A stretch of DNA of 64,000 bases from the NCBI RefSeq assembly GCF_001656295.1, contig NZ_LXHE01000015.1, positions 1 through 64,000 on the forward strand, in the 5' to 3' direction. This DNA is from Moraxella catarrhalis. GTDB taxonomy: Bacteria > Pseudomonadota > Gammaproteobacteria > Pseudomonadales > Moraxellaceae. A program made the position numbers and the translations under genes. Shown here piece by piece: positions 36,917 to 48,415 of the stretch. The notes below the pieces were generated by a model. It worked only from the letters and a program-made list of their open reading frames with translations, was not told where the DNA came from and did not search any database. The stretch's first letter is position 1, and the number at the start of each line of letters is the position of its first letter.

Positions 36917-37804
36917 ATGCTAGAGATTCGCCACCTACAGATGATGCACGCCCTAAAACGCCATGGGTCGCTTGCCACTACCGCCGATGAGATGAACCTA
37001 ACGGCCTCAGCCATCAGTCATCAGCTCAAAGAGCTTGAAAACTATTATGACATTACGATGGTCAATCGGCGTACTCGCCCCATCAGCTTCACGCCAGCAG
37101 GCTTGATGGTGCTTGAGTTGGCAGAGAGTATTTTACCACAGGTAGCACGCACCCAATCCGATATTAAACGCCTCGCACATGGTCAAGCAGGTAGGCTGCG
37201 TTTGGCGAGCGAATGCCATAGCTGTTTTGATTGGCTGATGCCGATTTTAAACACCTATCGTGGGCAATATGCTGATGTTGAGCTTGATTTTTCAACAGGA
37301 TTTGACCCTGAGCCACACCAAATGCTGGTAGATGGTGAGATTGATTTACTCATCACCTCAAGCGATTTACCCATTGATGGTATCAGCTATTTACCGCTAT
37401 TTACTTATGAAAGCCGATTGGTGGTCGCACCAACTCACCCTTTGGCAAGCCAAGCAGTCATTGCCCCCCAAGATTTGTGCGACCAAACACTGATTGCCTA
37501 TCCTGTTGAAGAAAGCCATTTGGACATCATCGCCCAATTTTTGACGCCCAATGGGGTAGCACCTGCCAATATCCGCACAACTGAGCTGACCGCCATGCTC
37601 ATTCAGCTGGTCGCCTCCGAACACGGCGTTGCCGCTCTGCCTGATTGGGTAATTTTAGAATACGAACGCAAAGGCTGGGTGGTCTCACGCCCTCTAGGCG
37701 TCGGTGTGCATTGCCAGCTGTATGCCGCTACTCGTAGCTCCGATGCCCAGCTTCATTTTATGCAGGGGTTTTTAAACTTATTAAAAGATATCCAAAAACC
37801 CTAA
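36917..37804 (+). CDS. metR: LysR-family methionine regulator MetR
   Basis: This 295-residue LysR-type regulator is strongly similar to E. coli MetR. The N-terminal helix-turn-helix (LEIRHLQMMHALKRHGSLATTA, ASAISHQLKELE) is followed by the effector domain with LRLASECHSCFDWLMP and DGEIDLLITSSDLP, matching MetR's CHSC motif. MetR activates methionine genes such as metE and metF with homocysteine as co-inducer. No met gene is adjacent here; neighbours are a DedA gene and uspA2. Confidence 0.88.
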   Translation: MLEIRHLQMMHALKRHGSLATTADEMNLTASAISHQLKELENYYDITMVNRRTRPISFTPAGLMVLELAESILPQVARTQSDIKRLAHGQAGRLRLASECHSCFDWLMPILNTYRGQYADVELDFSTGFDPEPHQMLVDGEIDLLITSSDLPIDGISYLPLFTYESRLVVAPTHPLASQAVIAPQDLCDQTLIAYPVEESHLDIIAQFLTPNGVAPANIRTTELTAMLIQLVASEHGVAALPDWVILEYERKGWVVSRPLGVGVHCQLYAATRSSDAQLHFMQGFLNLLKDIQKP

Positions 37805-37880
37805 ACCGCTTATTGACATTTGTCAATCACTTGACAAGCTTTTATCCATCACTCACAACCAAAAGCCACAAAAACCCATA

Positions 37881-37910
37881 AAAAAGCAGCCAGTAAACTG
37901 ACTGCTTTTT
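37881..37910. terminator. Bidirectional terminator between metR and uspA2
   Basis: AAAAAGCAG-CAGT and ACTG-CTGCTTTTT pair with one internal mismatch around a 2-nt loop, with A and T tracts on the two sides. Confidence 0.88.
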
Positions 37911-37928
37911 TTTGGTGATGATAGACAA

Positions 37929-39478
37929 TTAGAACTCGTAATTTACACCGATGTTATAAGAGCCTTTTTATCGCCACTGGTATTAATTGCCGCACCAGCT
38001 TTAAACGCCAGATTTGGATTAACACGATAGCCAGCACCGATAGCAACCGCAGATTTTGAACCATAGCCACCAAGTGCAGCGGTAGCGTTAAACTTACCAA
38101 CGCTATAAGGCTGGAATAGACCACTTAGGGCAGCTTGGGCAGCCATACCGTTTTCAACTTTGCTATCTAAAGCCGTGATACGACCATCAAAAGCATTTAC
38201 CTTAGTATCCAAGGCACTGATACGACCGTCAAAACCATTGACTTTGGTGTCTAATTCAGTTACACGACCGTCAAAACCATTGACTTTATCGTTTAAGCTA
38301 TTCAGTGCTTGGGCATCTGCCTTACCACCCAATTTTGCTTCGATGGCTTGTTGATTTTCATCGATTTTTTTGGTGTTCTGGGCAAGTGTGGTTTTGTTAT
38401 TTGCAATGTCTAATTGCACACCTTGAAGCTTAGCATCAGCATCGGCTTTGTTTTTAGCGATTAATGTGTCTTGTGCTTTATCTTTTTCAATCAAAGTGTT
38501 TTGATTTTCGGTGAGCGTTTTAAAGCTTGCATCAGCATCGGCTTTGTTTTTGGTGATGTCAGCTTGATTTTTATCAACGCTTGTTTTTAACTCTGATAAT
38601 TTTTGCAAATCTGCCTTGCCACCCAATTTTTCTTCGATGGCTTGTTTATTGTCATCGATTTTTTTGGTGTGCTCGGCAAGTGTGGTTTTGTTATTTGCAA
38701 TGTCTGTTTGCACACTTTGAAACTTAGTATCAGCATCAGCTTTGTTCTTAACAATAGCATCTTTATTCGTTTTGATATTACTTTCGTTATCTTCTATCGA
38801 TCCTGCATGGGCTTGGAAAAGTGTTCCTAAATTGGTGATTTTGCTACTGTTTGCCTCAATCTTAACTTTATTTTCTTCGACATCAGCTTTGTTTTTGGCA
38901 ATATTATCAGTATTCTTAGTACTGTTTGTGATCAAGTTTTCAAGAGTTTCATTTTGCTGTTTATTATGATCATGTATCTCGTCTATAATGTTTGTAACTT
39001 CTTGATCATATTTATAAAGATCATCAATATCCTTTTGAATGCCTTGTGCATACGCACTTTTTTCAACATCTTCTTCGGTGGCGATTCTAGTAGTCACAGA
39101 GCGAACTTTTTTAGTTTGACCATTACTATCTATTACATTATCTACTTGAGTAATAGGATTACCATTGTCATCAACAGGAATAAATGGCTGACCTGCTTTA
39201 AAGCCTTTGAGTCGTTGGTTTGTCATGAACTGATCAAATAACATACTGCTAGGTAGTGTCTTATCCGAGTCAGAATAAAACTTCATAGAGATATCATTGG
39301 TGGTCTGATTTTCAACAAAAAAAGTATCACCGAAGACCATCTTACCTTGGTTAGCTTCACCAATACTTGAAATATCGTACTCAACTGTTTGTGCATTCGC
39401 AGTAGATGCTGCACCCAAGCCAACAATCATGGCACTGGTTACAGCGATTTTTAGGGGGAGAAGTTTCATGGTTTTCAT
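37929..39478 (-). CDS. uspA2: UspA2-type trimeric autotransporter with 3' frameshift
   Basis: This surface adhesin belongs to the Oca family (in M. catarrhalis: serum resistance, binding of vitronectin and C4bp). Residues 1-30 form the signal peptide ending ANAQ, about 31-140 a head region, and about 150-440 a coiled-coil stalk with two long similar repeats (246-290 and 344-388, NKADAD...LGGKAD) and [10 protein letters not shown] units. From about 441 the four-strand YadA-type anchor begins ([24 protein letters not shown]). The frame as read stops after 511 codons at 37943. In the next frame the canonical ending [11 protein letters not shown] and a stop follow at 37929, so one A is missing from a run of five at 37965-37969. 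Losing the last strand and terminal Phe should impair outer membrane insertion, unless this is a sequencing error. Confidence 0.9.
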
Positions 39479-39626
39479 TTGGCACTCTCTTTTGGTAGTT
39501 AAGTCTCATATCAGTCATCACGGTGAAACAACTGATGCCTAAAAAAGCAGATAAATGATGTCATCGGGGCAGGTAGAAAGTATCAGCGGATAGATGAAAA
39601 TATAGATAAAAACCCAAACAAAATTT

Positions 39627-39654
39627 TATCTATCTATCTATCTATCTATCTATC
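39627..39654. repeat. (TATC)7 tract upstream of uspA2
   Basis: There are seven uninterrupted TATC units (GATA/AGAT on the coding strand), about 150-175 bp upstream of the uspA2 start. In M. catarrhalis the AGAT copy number in the uspA2 5' untranslated region sets expression level and changes by slippage. The remaining 39479-39841 gap is the uspA2 promoter/leader and the tsaD 3' flank; no gene is seen. Confidence 0.95.
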
Positions 39655-39841
39655 GCTTTTGCTGGTATAAATGGAAAATCCCTATCATATCCATTTATAG
39701 GTTATAGTATAGCAAGGCTTTATCAAAGTATCAACACCAAATTAACCAAATTACATAAACAATACTTAAGCCTTATTTTAATCACCACCCTGATATGGCA
39801 TTTTGGCATATACCAATAGATAGTTGATATGATTGATTTGG

Positions 39842-40888
39842 CTATCTATGACCAGATACGCCAAGCGTCGTCATATCCCAGCGGGGAATACAGCGAACCG
39901 CCAAGTCATCCGACTGCCCAAAGCTTAGCCGACAAAAGCCTGCATAAGCGATCATCGCACCATTATCCGTGCATAGCTCGGTAGGGGCATAATACACCGA
40001 CGCATCGATTTGGCGGAGCGTCTTGGTCAGCGTGCGGCGTAGTGTCTGATTGGCAGAGACGCCCCCTGCGACCACCAGCTGGCGAATACCAGTCATCTGT
40101 AGTGCTTTGGTGCATTTTTTGACCAAAGTATCCACCACCGCATACTCAAAGCTTGCGGCGATGTCTGCTCGTGTGGCGGGGTCGCTTTGGGCGTTTGGCG
40201 TGTCTTTGATGAGATTATGAATGGCGGTTTTCATGCCACTGAACGAAAAATCCAGCCCCTTATGCTGCATGGGTCTTGGCAGTTCATAGGCGTGTGGGTT
40301 ACCGTTTTTGGCTAATTTTTCGATATTTGGGCCACCGGGATAGGGCAGTTTGAGCATTTTGGCCGTTTTATCAAAGCATTCACCCACCGCATCATCGATA
40401 GACTCGCCCAATATCTGATACATGCCCACACCATCAGCACGCACCAGCATGGTATGACCGCCCGACACCAGCAGGCACACAAATGGAAAGCTTGGGGGGT
40501 TATCACTGGCTAATAACGGTGCTAACAGATGCCCCTCCATATGATGCACCCCAACCGCTGGCACGCCCAGCCCATACGCCAGTGTCCGCCCAAATAGTGC
40601 CCCCGTCATCAACGCCCCAATCAGCCCTGGGCCTTTGGTATACGCCACCGCATCAATGTCGGATTTGGTGATATTTGCCTGATCCAACATCTCATTAAAT
40701 AACGGCACAAGCTTACGAATGTGGTCTCGACTGGCAAGCTCAGGCACGACACCGCCATAGGTGGCATGTAGATTAATTTGGCTATACAAAACCTGAGACA
40801 ACACGCCGCCCCTGCCGCCATTCATCGTACTATCATAGATGGCAAGCCCTGTTTCATCACAAGATGTCTCCAATCCCAATACTTTCAT
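39842..40888 (-). CDS. tsaD: tRNA N6-adenosine threonylcarbamoyltransferase TsaD
   Basis: TsaD transfers the threonylcarbamoyl group to A37 of ANN-decoding tRNAs, with TsaB and TsaE. The 348-residue protein has the signature [16 protein letters not shown], the metal-binding HMEGH motif (His116, His120), [21 protein letters not shown] and the C-terminal [13 protein letters not shown] with the metal Asp. TcdA, encoded at 52950-53732, acts on the same nucleotide later (ct6A). Confidence 0.96.
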   Translation of the reverse strand: MKVLGLETSCDETGLAIYDSTMNGGRGGVLSQVLYSQINLHATYGGVVPELASRDHIRKLVPLFNEMLDQANITKSDIDAVAYTKGPGLIGALMTGALFGRTLAYGLGVPAVGVHHMEGHLLAPLLASDNPPSFPFVCLLVSGGHTMLVRADGVGMYQILGESIDDAVGECFDKTAKMLKLPYPGGPNIEKLAKNGNPHAYELPRPMQHKGLDFSFSGMKTAIHNLIKDTPNAQSDPATRADIAASFEYAVVDTLVKKCTKALQMTGIRQLVVAGGVSANQTLRRTLTKTLRQIDASVYYAPTELCTDNGAMIAYAGFCRLSFGQSDDLAVRCIPRWDMTTLGVSGHR

Positions 40889-43775
<2,887 letters not shown>

Positions 43776-43790
43776 AAGTAAGCCTAAAAA

Positions 43791-43812
43791 ATATCCCAAA
43801 CCTTTGGGATAT
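43791..43812 (+). terminator. Terminator after icd
   Basis: ATATCCCAAA and TTTGGGATAT flank CC, followed by T6. Confidence 0.92.
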
Positions 43813-43876
43813 TTTTTTGGGTTCATCAGGTTAATAGTCATAGATTAAATAGATTAAATAGATTGTGATGGCATTA

Positions 43877-43905
43877 AAAAATCCCCATATTGCATGGGGA
43901 TTTTT
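43877..43905 (-). terminator. Terminator after the baeRF3 gene
   Basis: AAAAATCCCCAT and ATGGGGATTTTT form a perfect 12-bp stem downstream of the minus-strand gene ending at 43940; it is symmetric enough to work both ways. Confidence 0.85.
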
Positions 43906-43939
43906 AGGCGTTTGGCAACTTAGCCAATCGGCAATCCGA

Positions 43940-45049
43940 TTAGTAACGAGTAATCAAAGCAATAGGCTCTTTTTCGTTCATTTGCTCACGAGGTACAAAG
44001 ACGACCTCACCACCATTATGATCAACCAATTCAATGATTTCTGCCACCGCATCATCATTTACGCCATCATCAGTTGCATCTTCGGCAACCAGTAAGGTTG
44101 CATTTTGTTCATCGATGGTTGCAGGTACGCTATAACCTTGGCGAACAAGTAAGGTAACCGCATTACCCTCAACGGCAGAACGATAGATTTGTTGTAGATC
44201 TGTACGAACCATTTTTTCGTTACGAGCTTTTTCAAGTTCACCTTGGGCAGTTTCGTAACGAGTTTTACGCTGATTTTCAACCAACTCTTGAACGCCATCG
44301 ATAATCTCTTGAGCATTGCCATCTTTAAGATGTGCTAAGTTATCAACCTTGCCCAAAATGATTGATGGGTTATCGCACACTTGCTCATAAAAGCCCAAAG
44401 TGCGTGAATCACCCACCAAAATGACAGGTAATGGCGATGCGTTGTAGATACGCTGTAAGCTTTTATCCACACGATTCATAAACTCTTTTAGATAGCTGTG
44501 GTCATCTGATGAGCCTGTACGGTCTGATTTACTGCCTGTTGGTAATGTGGTATTTTTGATGGGGAATGCCAACTCATCATGGACTTCTTGGCGTGGACTG
44601 TCGCCCACCACTTCTTTAATCAAAGTGCCGTTCGTGCCAACCAATAGGCGAGCGTTTTCGCTGGTAACAACCAGCACATAATAATTCACCGCCTCTGACA
44701 AATCACGCATCAAATCACGAGTAGCGAACTTATTCCCCAAAATCACACGCTCTTTGGCATCAAAAGGCAGACGAAGTACAGTCGCTTCTGACTCAGTTGC
44801 AAAAATTGCCAGCGTATCTAGATTATAGTTGTGATCAAGCTCATCTGTCTGAGCGGTAATATTCGCCAAGATGGCATCAGCGGTGCGTTTGTCATGCTCT
44901 TCACTGATACGGTCTTCGGCAACTTTGAGCTGATTTTTTAGAGCAATGGTATCTTGTTCATTTTCAGGGTGAGTGCGATGTGTTTTTACAAAAATACTTA
45001 CCGCAGGATTGGCTTGGGTTTGTTTGAGCTGTTTTAGTGTTGCTTTCAT
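43940..45049 (-). CDS. baeRF3-type (bacterial archaeo-eukaryotic release factor-like) protein
   Basis: The 369-residue soluble acidic protein has the layout of the bacterial eRF1-related family 3. The N-terminal part (LKQLKQTQANPAVSIFVKTHRTHPENEQD) has the typical start, the middle has TLAIFATESEATVLRLPF and YYVLVVTSENARLLVG, and the C-terminal part resembles an eRF1 domain 3/L7Ae-like fold (AVTLLVRQGYSVPATIDE). Such proteins are predicted to act on ribosomes or RNA, possibly in hibernation or rescue; no function is proven. It is a single gene with its own terminator. Confidence 0.7.
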   Translation of the reverse strand: MKATLKQLKQTQANPAVSIFVKTHRTHPENEQDTIALKNQLKVAEDRISEEHDKRTADAILANITAQTDELDHNYNLDTLAIFATESEATVLRLPFDAKERVILGNKFATRDLMRDLSEAVNYYVLVVTSENARLLVGTNGTLIKEVVGDSPRQEVHDELAFPIKNTTLPTGSKSDRTGSSDDHSYLKEFMNRVDKSLQRIYNASPLPVILVGDSRTLGFYEQVCDNPSIILGKVDNLAHLKDGNAQEIIDGVQELVENQRKTRYETAQGELEKARNEKMVRTDLQQIYRSAVEGNAVTLLVRQGYSVPATIDEQNATLLVAEDATDDGVNDDAVAEIIELVDHNGGEVVFVPREQMNEKEPIALITRY

Positions 45050-45326
45050 TGTGATGTTCTCCTATTTGATAAAAGCTTAAATTAAACAAATTAAACTAAA
45101 TATATCCATAAAATATCTTAATATCAGATGATTTTTAGTATAACAACTTTTTAAAATCAATTCAAAGTCAAGCCTGCTTGATTTTGTGAGATTTTTACCA
45201 TCGGTGCGTTATTTTATGTTATTTTATGTTATCTAATCCTCTAATCTAATCTTTAGCCCAGCCCAACAGGCGTTACCGTCAATCGCCCAAGCCCAGTCTG
45301 ATAGATACTTGATATATTGAGATGCT

Positions 45327-46292
45327 TTATATATATTGTTTGACAAGTTCCGCCATCATTTGAATATGCAGCTCATCGGTGTTTAGTGCTGGAATATAGT
45401 CATACGCTCGCCCTCCTGCCTCTAAAAAATTATCCCTATTTTCAACCGCAAGCTCCTCAAGTGTCTCAAGACAATCAGCAGAAAATGCTGGGCTGATGAC
45501 TTGTACCGAAAACCTAGCCGCCCCCCATTCAGCAAGCAGCTCATCGGTATAAGGTTTTAGCCACTCTTGGGCGCCAAAACGAGACTGAAAACTCATCGCC
45601 CAATCATTGATGGACAGCCCCAAGCGATCCGCCAAAAGAACGGCGGTTGTACGGCATTGTTCAGGGTACGGATCGCCCTTATCGGCATAAGGCTTGGGGA
45701 TACCATGAAAACTCATCAAAAGCTTATCAGCGCGCCCATGCTCCGCCCAATAGCGCTCGACAGACTGCGCCAATGCTTCGATATAATCAGGATGATCGTG
45801 GTAGTCCTTGATAAAGTTTAGCTCAGGTACATTTCTGGTGTTTAATAGTAGCTTGGCAATTTTATCAAAGGCGGCAGCCGTTGAAGTGGCTGAATACTGC
45901 GGAAAAAGCGGCAAAACAATAAAAGACTCCACGCCCTGCGACATCAAATCCGTCATCACCGATTTGGCAGAAGGATTGCCATAAGTGGTTGCAGGATAAA
46001 CAGGTATATCAATGCCTTGCTGGGCAAGAATATCCTGCAGGTCTTTAGCTTGATTTTTGAGTATCACCAATAACGGTGAGCCGCCGTCCATCCACACACT
46101 TTGATACGCATGGGCGACACGCTTAGGTCTGGTCGTCAGCACAAAGCAATTTAAAATCACCTGCCAAATCACTTTGGGGATTTCGATCACGCGCGTATCG
46201 CTCAAAAATTCACGCAAATAACGACGCACCGCGTCTGGCGTTGGGGCATCTGGCGTACCCAAATTAACCAGAAGTATGGCTGTTTTTTTCAT
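45327..46292 (-). CDS. hemH: Ferrochelatase
   Basis: HemH inserts Fe2+ into protoporphyrin IX. Started at the inner Met (46292) it is 321 residues, close to the family length; an ATG at 46313 would add seven residues. Motifs: LLVNLGTPDAPTPDAVRRYLREFLSD, the active-site His in LLMSFHGIPKPYADKGDPY, the FQSRFGAQEWLKPYTDELL block, and the C-terminal Glu-rich helix SPAFSADCLETLEEL. It stands alone between the baeRF3 gene and a 400-bp gap. Confidence 0.95.
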   Translation of the reverse strand: MKKTAILLVNLGTPDAPTPDAVRRYLREFLSDTRVIEIPKVIWQVILNCFVLTTRPKRVAHAYQSVWMDGGSPLLVILKNQAKDLQDILAQQGIDIPVYPATTYGNPSAKSVMTDLMSQGVESFIVLPLFPQYSATSTAAAFDKIAKLLLNTRNVPELNFIKDYHDHPDYIEALAQSVERYWAEHGRADKLLMSFHGIPKPYADKGDPYPEQCRTTAVLLADRLGLSINDWAMSFQSRFGAQEWLKPYTDELLAEWGAARFSVQVISPAFSADCLETLEELAVENRDNFLEAGGRAYDYIPALNTDELHIQMMAELVKQYI

Positions 46293-46313
46293 AAGGTAAA
46301 ACAAATTAAACAA

Positions 46314-46702
46314 AGTTTGATTTTATCATTTTTTTAATAAAAAATCTCAGCCAAACTTAGGATTTATCATTAACTTTATCGATCATAGCTTTTGGATGTT
46401 TTGGTTTGTGCGCTTGTCTGATCGGGTTATGCTGTCTTTGTGATTGGGTTTTTACCAGCTTTATGATGACGCACAAGCTGTCTAATCAGTTGGTTGTTTT
46501 GCTCAAATGTCCGACACTTTTTTCAAATCATCAAATGTGTCTTAACCGCCAATTTTTCTGAGGTACTCAATGATTCTTCATATGAGCGGCTAATGAGCGG
46601 CTAATGAGCGGCTAATGAGCGGCTAATCAGCTCTGTTGTTTTTTGGCAATTTGCCATAAATTTTATCATAAATTTAAGCACTTTATTAAAATCTTGGAGC
46701 AA
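46314..46702. other. 389-bp gap between hemH and the sigma factor remnant
   Basis: No intact gene is seen. The minus strand holds a short coherent stretch (FEQNNQLIRQLVRHHKAG, around 46420-46505) without a start codon, possibly a gene fragment, and an 11-bp tandem repeat (next entry). Confidence 0.5.
46583..46626. repeat. Four tandem copies of an 11-bp unit
   Basis: TGAGCGGCTAA is repeated four times without interruption in a non-coding gap. The unit length is not a multiple of three, and no reading frame uses it. Confidence 0.95.
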
Positions 46703-47301
46703 CTAACAGTCTAGCCATTTGATCGACAAACAGGTCTGCAGTCTCAATCTAGCACGATGCATGAGCACATAATAATATAATTCTGACGGCTGATGTTTAA
46801 TTCTTGGCAGATAACCTCTGTGTCAAGCTCAATATACTCTTTCAGCAAAAACGCGCGAGCCTACTCTTTGGGCAAATTATCCAAACACAACTCAAGCACC
46901 GCCCAAAAATCATCTTGCTCTACACAGTCAGCAGGATTTACCAAGGTTTGGCTTAGTGCTTGAATTCGGCTATCAGCGTGCCAATGCCCATTGACATCAA
47001 ACAAATATTCAAGCAATGAAGCATCATCTTGCTCATCATTTGAAAAGTCGCACAAAGGTATGTATTTTTGGGTTTGGCGAATATGATCACTGATCTTATT
47101 TTTTAAGATGGCAAACATCCAACTTTTTAATGCCGATCTGCCCTGAAAGCTGTCGGCGTATTTTAAAGCATTCATCAAAGCTTCTTGCACCACATCTCGT
47201 GCGCACTGCTCATCGCCCAATTGATTATAGGCAAACCGATACATGGGTATATAAAGCTTAGCAATGACATCGTCATCAATTATCGTATTGACATCAGTCA
47301 T
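46703..47301 (-). pseudogene. ECF sigma-70 factor, degraded by amber codon and 8-bp insertion
   Basis: The gene encodes an ECF sigma factor of about 197 residues. Region 2 is intact (YRFAYNQLGDEQCARDVVQEALMNALKYADSFQG, LKSWMFAILKNKISDHIRQ). After LPKE there is a TAG at 46861-46863; the frame then continues as ARAFLLKEYIELDTEVICQELNISRQNYYIIM, region 4 of the same protein. A second lesion follows: eight extra bases (about 46750) shift the frame, and in the new frame HRARLRLQTCLSIKWLDC completes the protein to a stop at 46703. Family members have Gln at the TAG. The 146-residue product lacks region 4 and cannot recognise a -35 element. The downstream partner of such factors, DoxX, is also truncated here. 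Confidence 0.88.
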
Positions 47302-47312
47302 GATTTATCTTT

Positions 47313-47662
47313 TCTTAATAAAAATCAGACGATAAAACCAATCATCCACGCTCAAATAACGCCCTGCGCCAAACACCAATAACACCAGTAGCATGATCAA
47401 ATAAGTAACACCAAATTCTACGCCATTATTGAGTATTACAAAATTCCCTGTTTGAGTCAGCCACTCAAAATCACCCTGAGATTGTAAAATTTCATTGGCT
47501 TTTGCCAGTCGTTCGCCAGCAGCAAGCGAATTTTGTAAACTTGCTTAACCTTCAGGCAGGTAAGAAAACAGCTGAGAGATGTTCGTTGCAGGGTCTGTGG
47601 GCGTAATGGCGTACCATCCGTTTTTCAAATGCACCTTAACAATTGCAACCATCATGGTCACA
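47313..47662 (-). pseudogene. DoxX family membrane protein, 3' remnant with internal stop
   Basis: One minus-strand frame reads VTMMVAIVKVHLKNGWYAIT, then LPEG, a TAA, then ASLQNSLAAGERLAKANEIL and a C-terminal part with NNGVEFGVTYLIMLLVLLVFGAGRYLSVDDW, ending IKKR and a stop just before the sigma start. These are the third and fourth membrane helices of the DoxX protein encoded next to DUF692/DUF2063 genes and an ECF sigma in BUF-type operons. The N-terminal half is missing: homology stops at about 47662, exactly where the barnase-like module begins on the other strand. An internal TAA adds a second lesion. Confidence 0.75.
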
Positions 47663-48415
47663 AATCATACCGGCTCCACCTTAAAGCCAAATGACTATCT
47701 GTTTAATAGGGGTACAGGTGATGAACATGAAAAAATATTTTGGGATGCTGCAACACAACGCAATATAAACAAGCAGGTTAGTGATGTTGCATCTTTGGGT
47801 GGCGATGCTGTATTTGCAGCTCCTGGAAAGGTAATGAATGTTGTTCGCATTGCCACAGGTAGCACCATGATAGCAAGCGGCATTCAGAGTGTTAAACAGG
47901 GAAAAACAGGACAAGGCTCTTTTCAGGTTGTGGCTGGAACTTTAATGTTTGTGCCGATTGGCAAGAAAGCAGTCTCCACCAATCAACTAAGTTTATCTGG
48001 CACTATTAGCCATGTAAATGGGTATGCCACTAGCTCTTATAATGGCATGAGGCTAAATTTGGATCTTAGAACTACTGAAGCAGCAAACTCTCTTATTGAG
48101 AGCTTGCGTTCAAATGGAAGGTTGCCTAGTCATTACATTACAAAAATTGAGGCAGGGAAAAATGGATGGCAAGCAGGAAAGGCTTTAAATAGCACAAACC
48201 CAGGTAAGCAAATTGGAGGAGATATTTTTTGGAATACTCTCAGTGTTGTACCTAATGCACCTAGGAGAATCTGGTATGAGGCGGATGTTGGTCTTAAAAA
48301 TACCATATCCAGATCAAAACAACCAGGTACAAGACTCTTGTATTCAAACGATGGCTTGTTATACATTATAACAGACCATTATCAATCTGTAACTTTTATA
48401 GGGAGATGGAAATGA
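47579..48415 (+). CDS. Orphan barnase-like ribonuclease toxin module (polymorphic toxin C-terminus)
   Basis: The C-terminal 100 residues (about 180-278) match barnase closely: LPSHYITKIEAGKNGW, GKQIGGDIFWN, RRIWYEADVG, TRLLYSNDGLLYIITDHYQSVTF. The catalytic positions are all kept: Lys189 (barnase K27), Glu234 (E73), Arg245 (R83), Arg252 (R87), His267 (H102). Residues about 29-135 look like the pre-toxin linker of CdiA/FhaB-type proteins (GGDAVFAAPGKVMNVVRIATG). The first 28 codons are antisense to the DoxX remnant, so there is no native start and no secretion signal; this is a detached toxin tip. Its stop overlaps the ATG of the barstar-like gene (ATGA). Whether it is expressed is unknown. 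Confidence 0.85.
   Translation: MFVAGSVGVMAYHPFFKCTLTIATIMVTNHTGSTLKPNDYLFNRGTGDEHEKIFWDAATQRNINKQVSDVASLGGDAVFAAPGKVMNVVRIATGSTMIASGIQSVKQGKTGQGSFQVVAGTLMFVPIGKKAVSTNQLSLSGTISHVNGYATSSYNGMRLNLDLRTTEAANSLIESLRSNGRLPSHYITKIEAGKNGWQAGKALNSTNPGKQIGGDIFWNTLSVVPNAPRRIWYEADVGLKNTISRSKQPGTRLLYSNDGLLYIITDHYQSVTFIGRWK

Noticed and set aside
39627-39654. CRISPR-like or satellite array
   Set aside because: Units are 4 bp with no spacers; it is a simple microsatellite in a promoter region.
47185-47382. 65-codon plus-strand ORF opposite the sigma factor
   Set aside because: It is antisense to the conserved region 2 of the sigma gene, which is the real frame.
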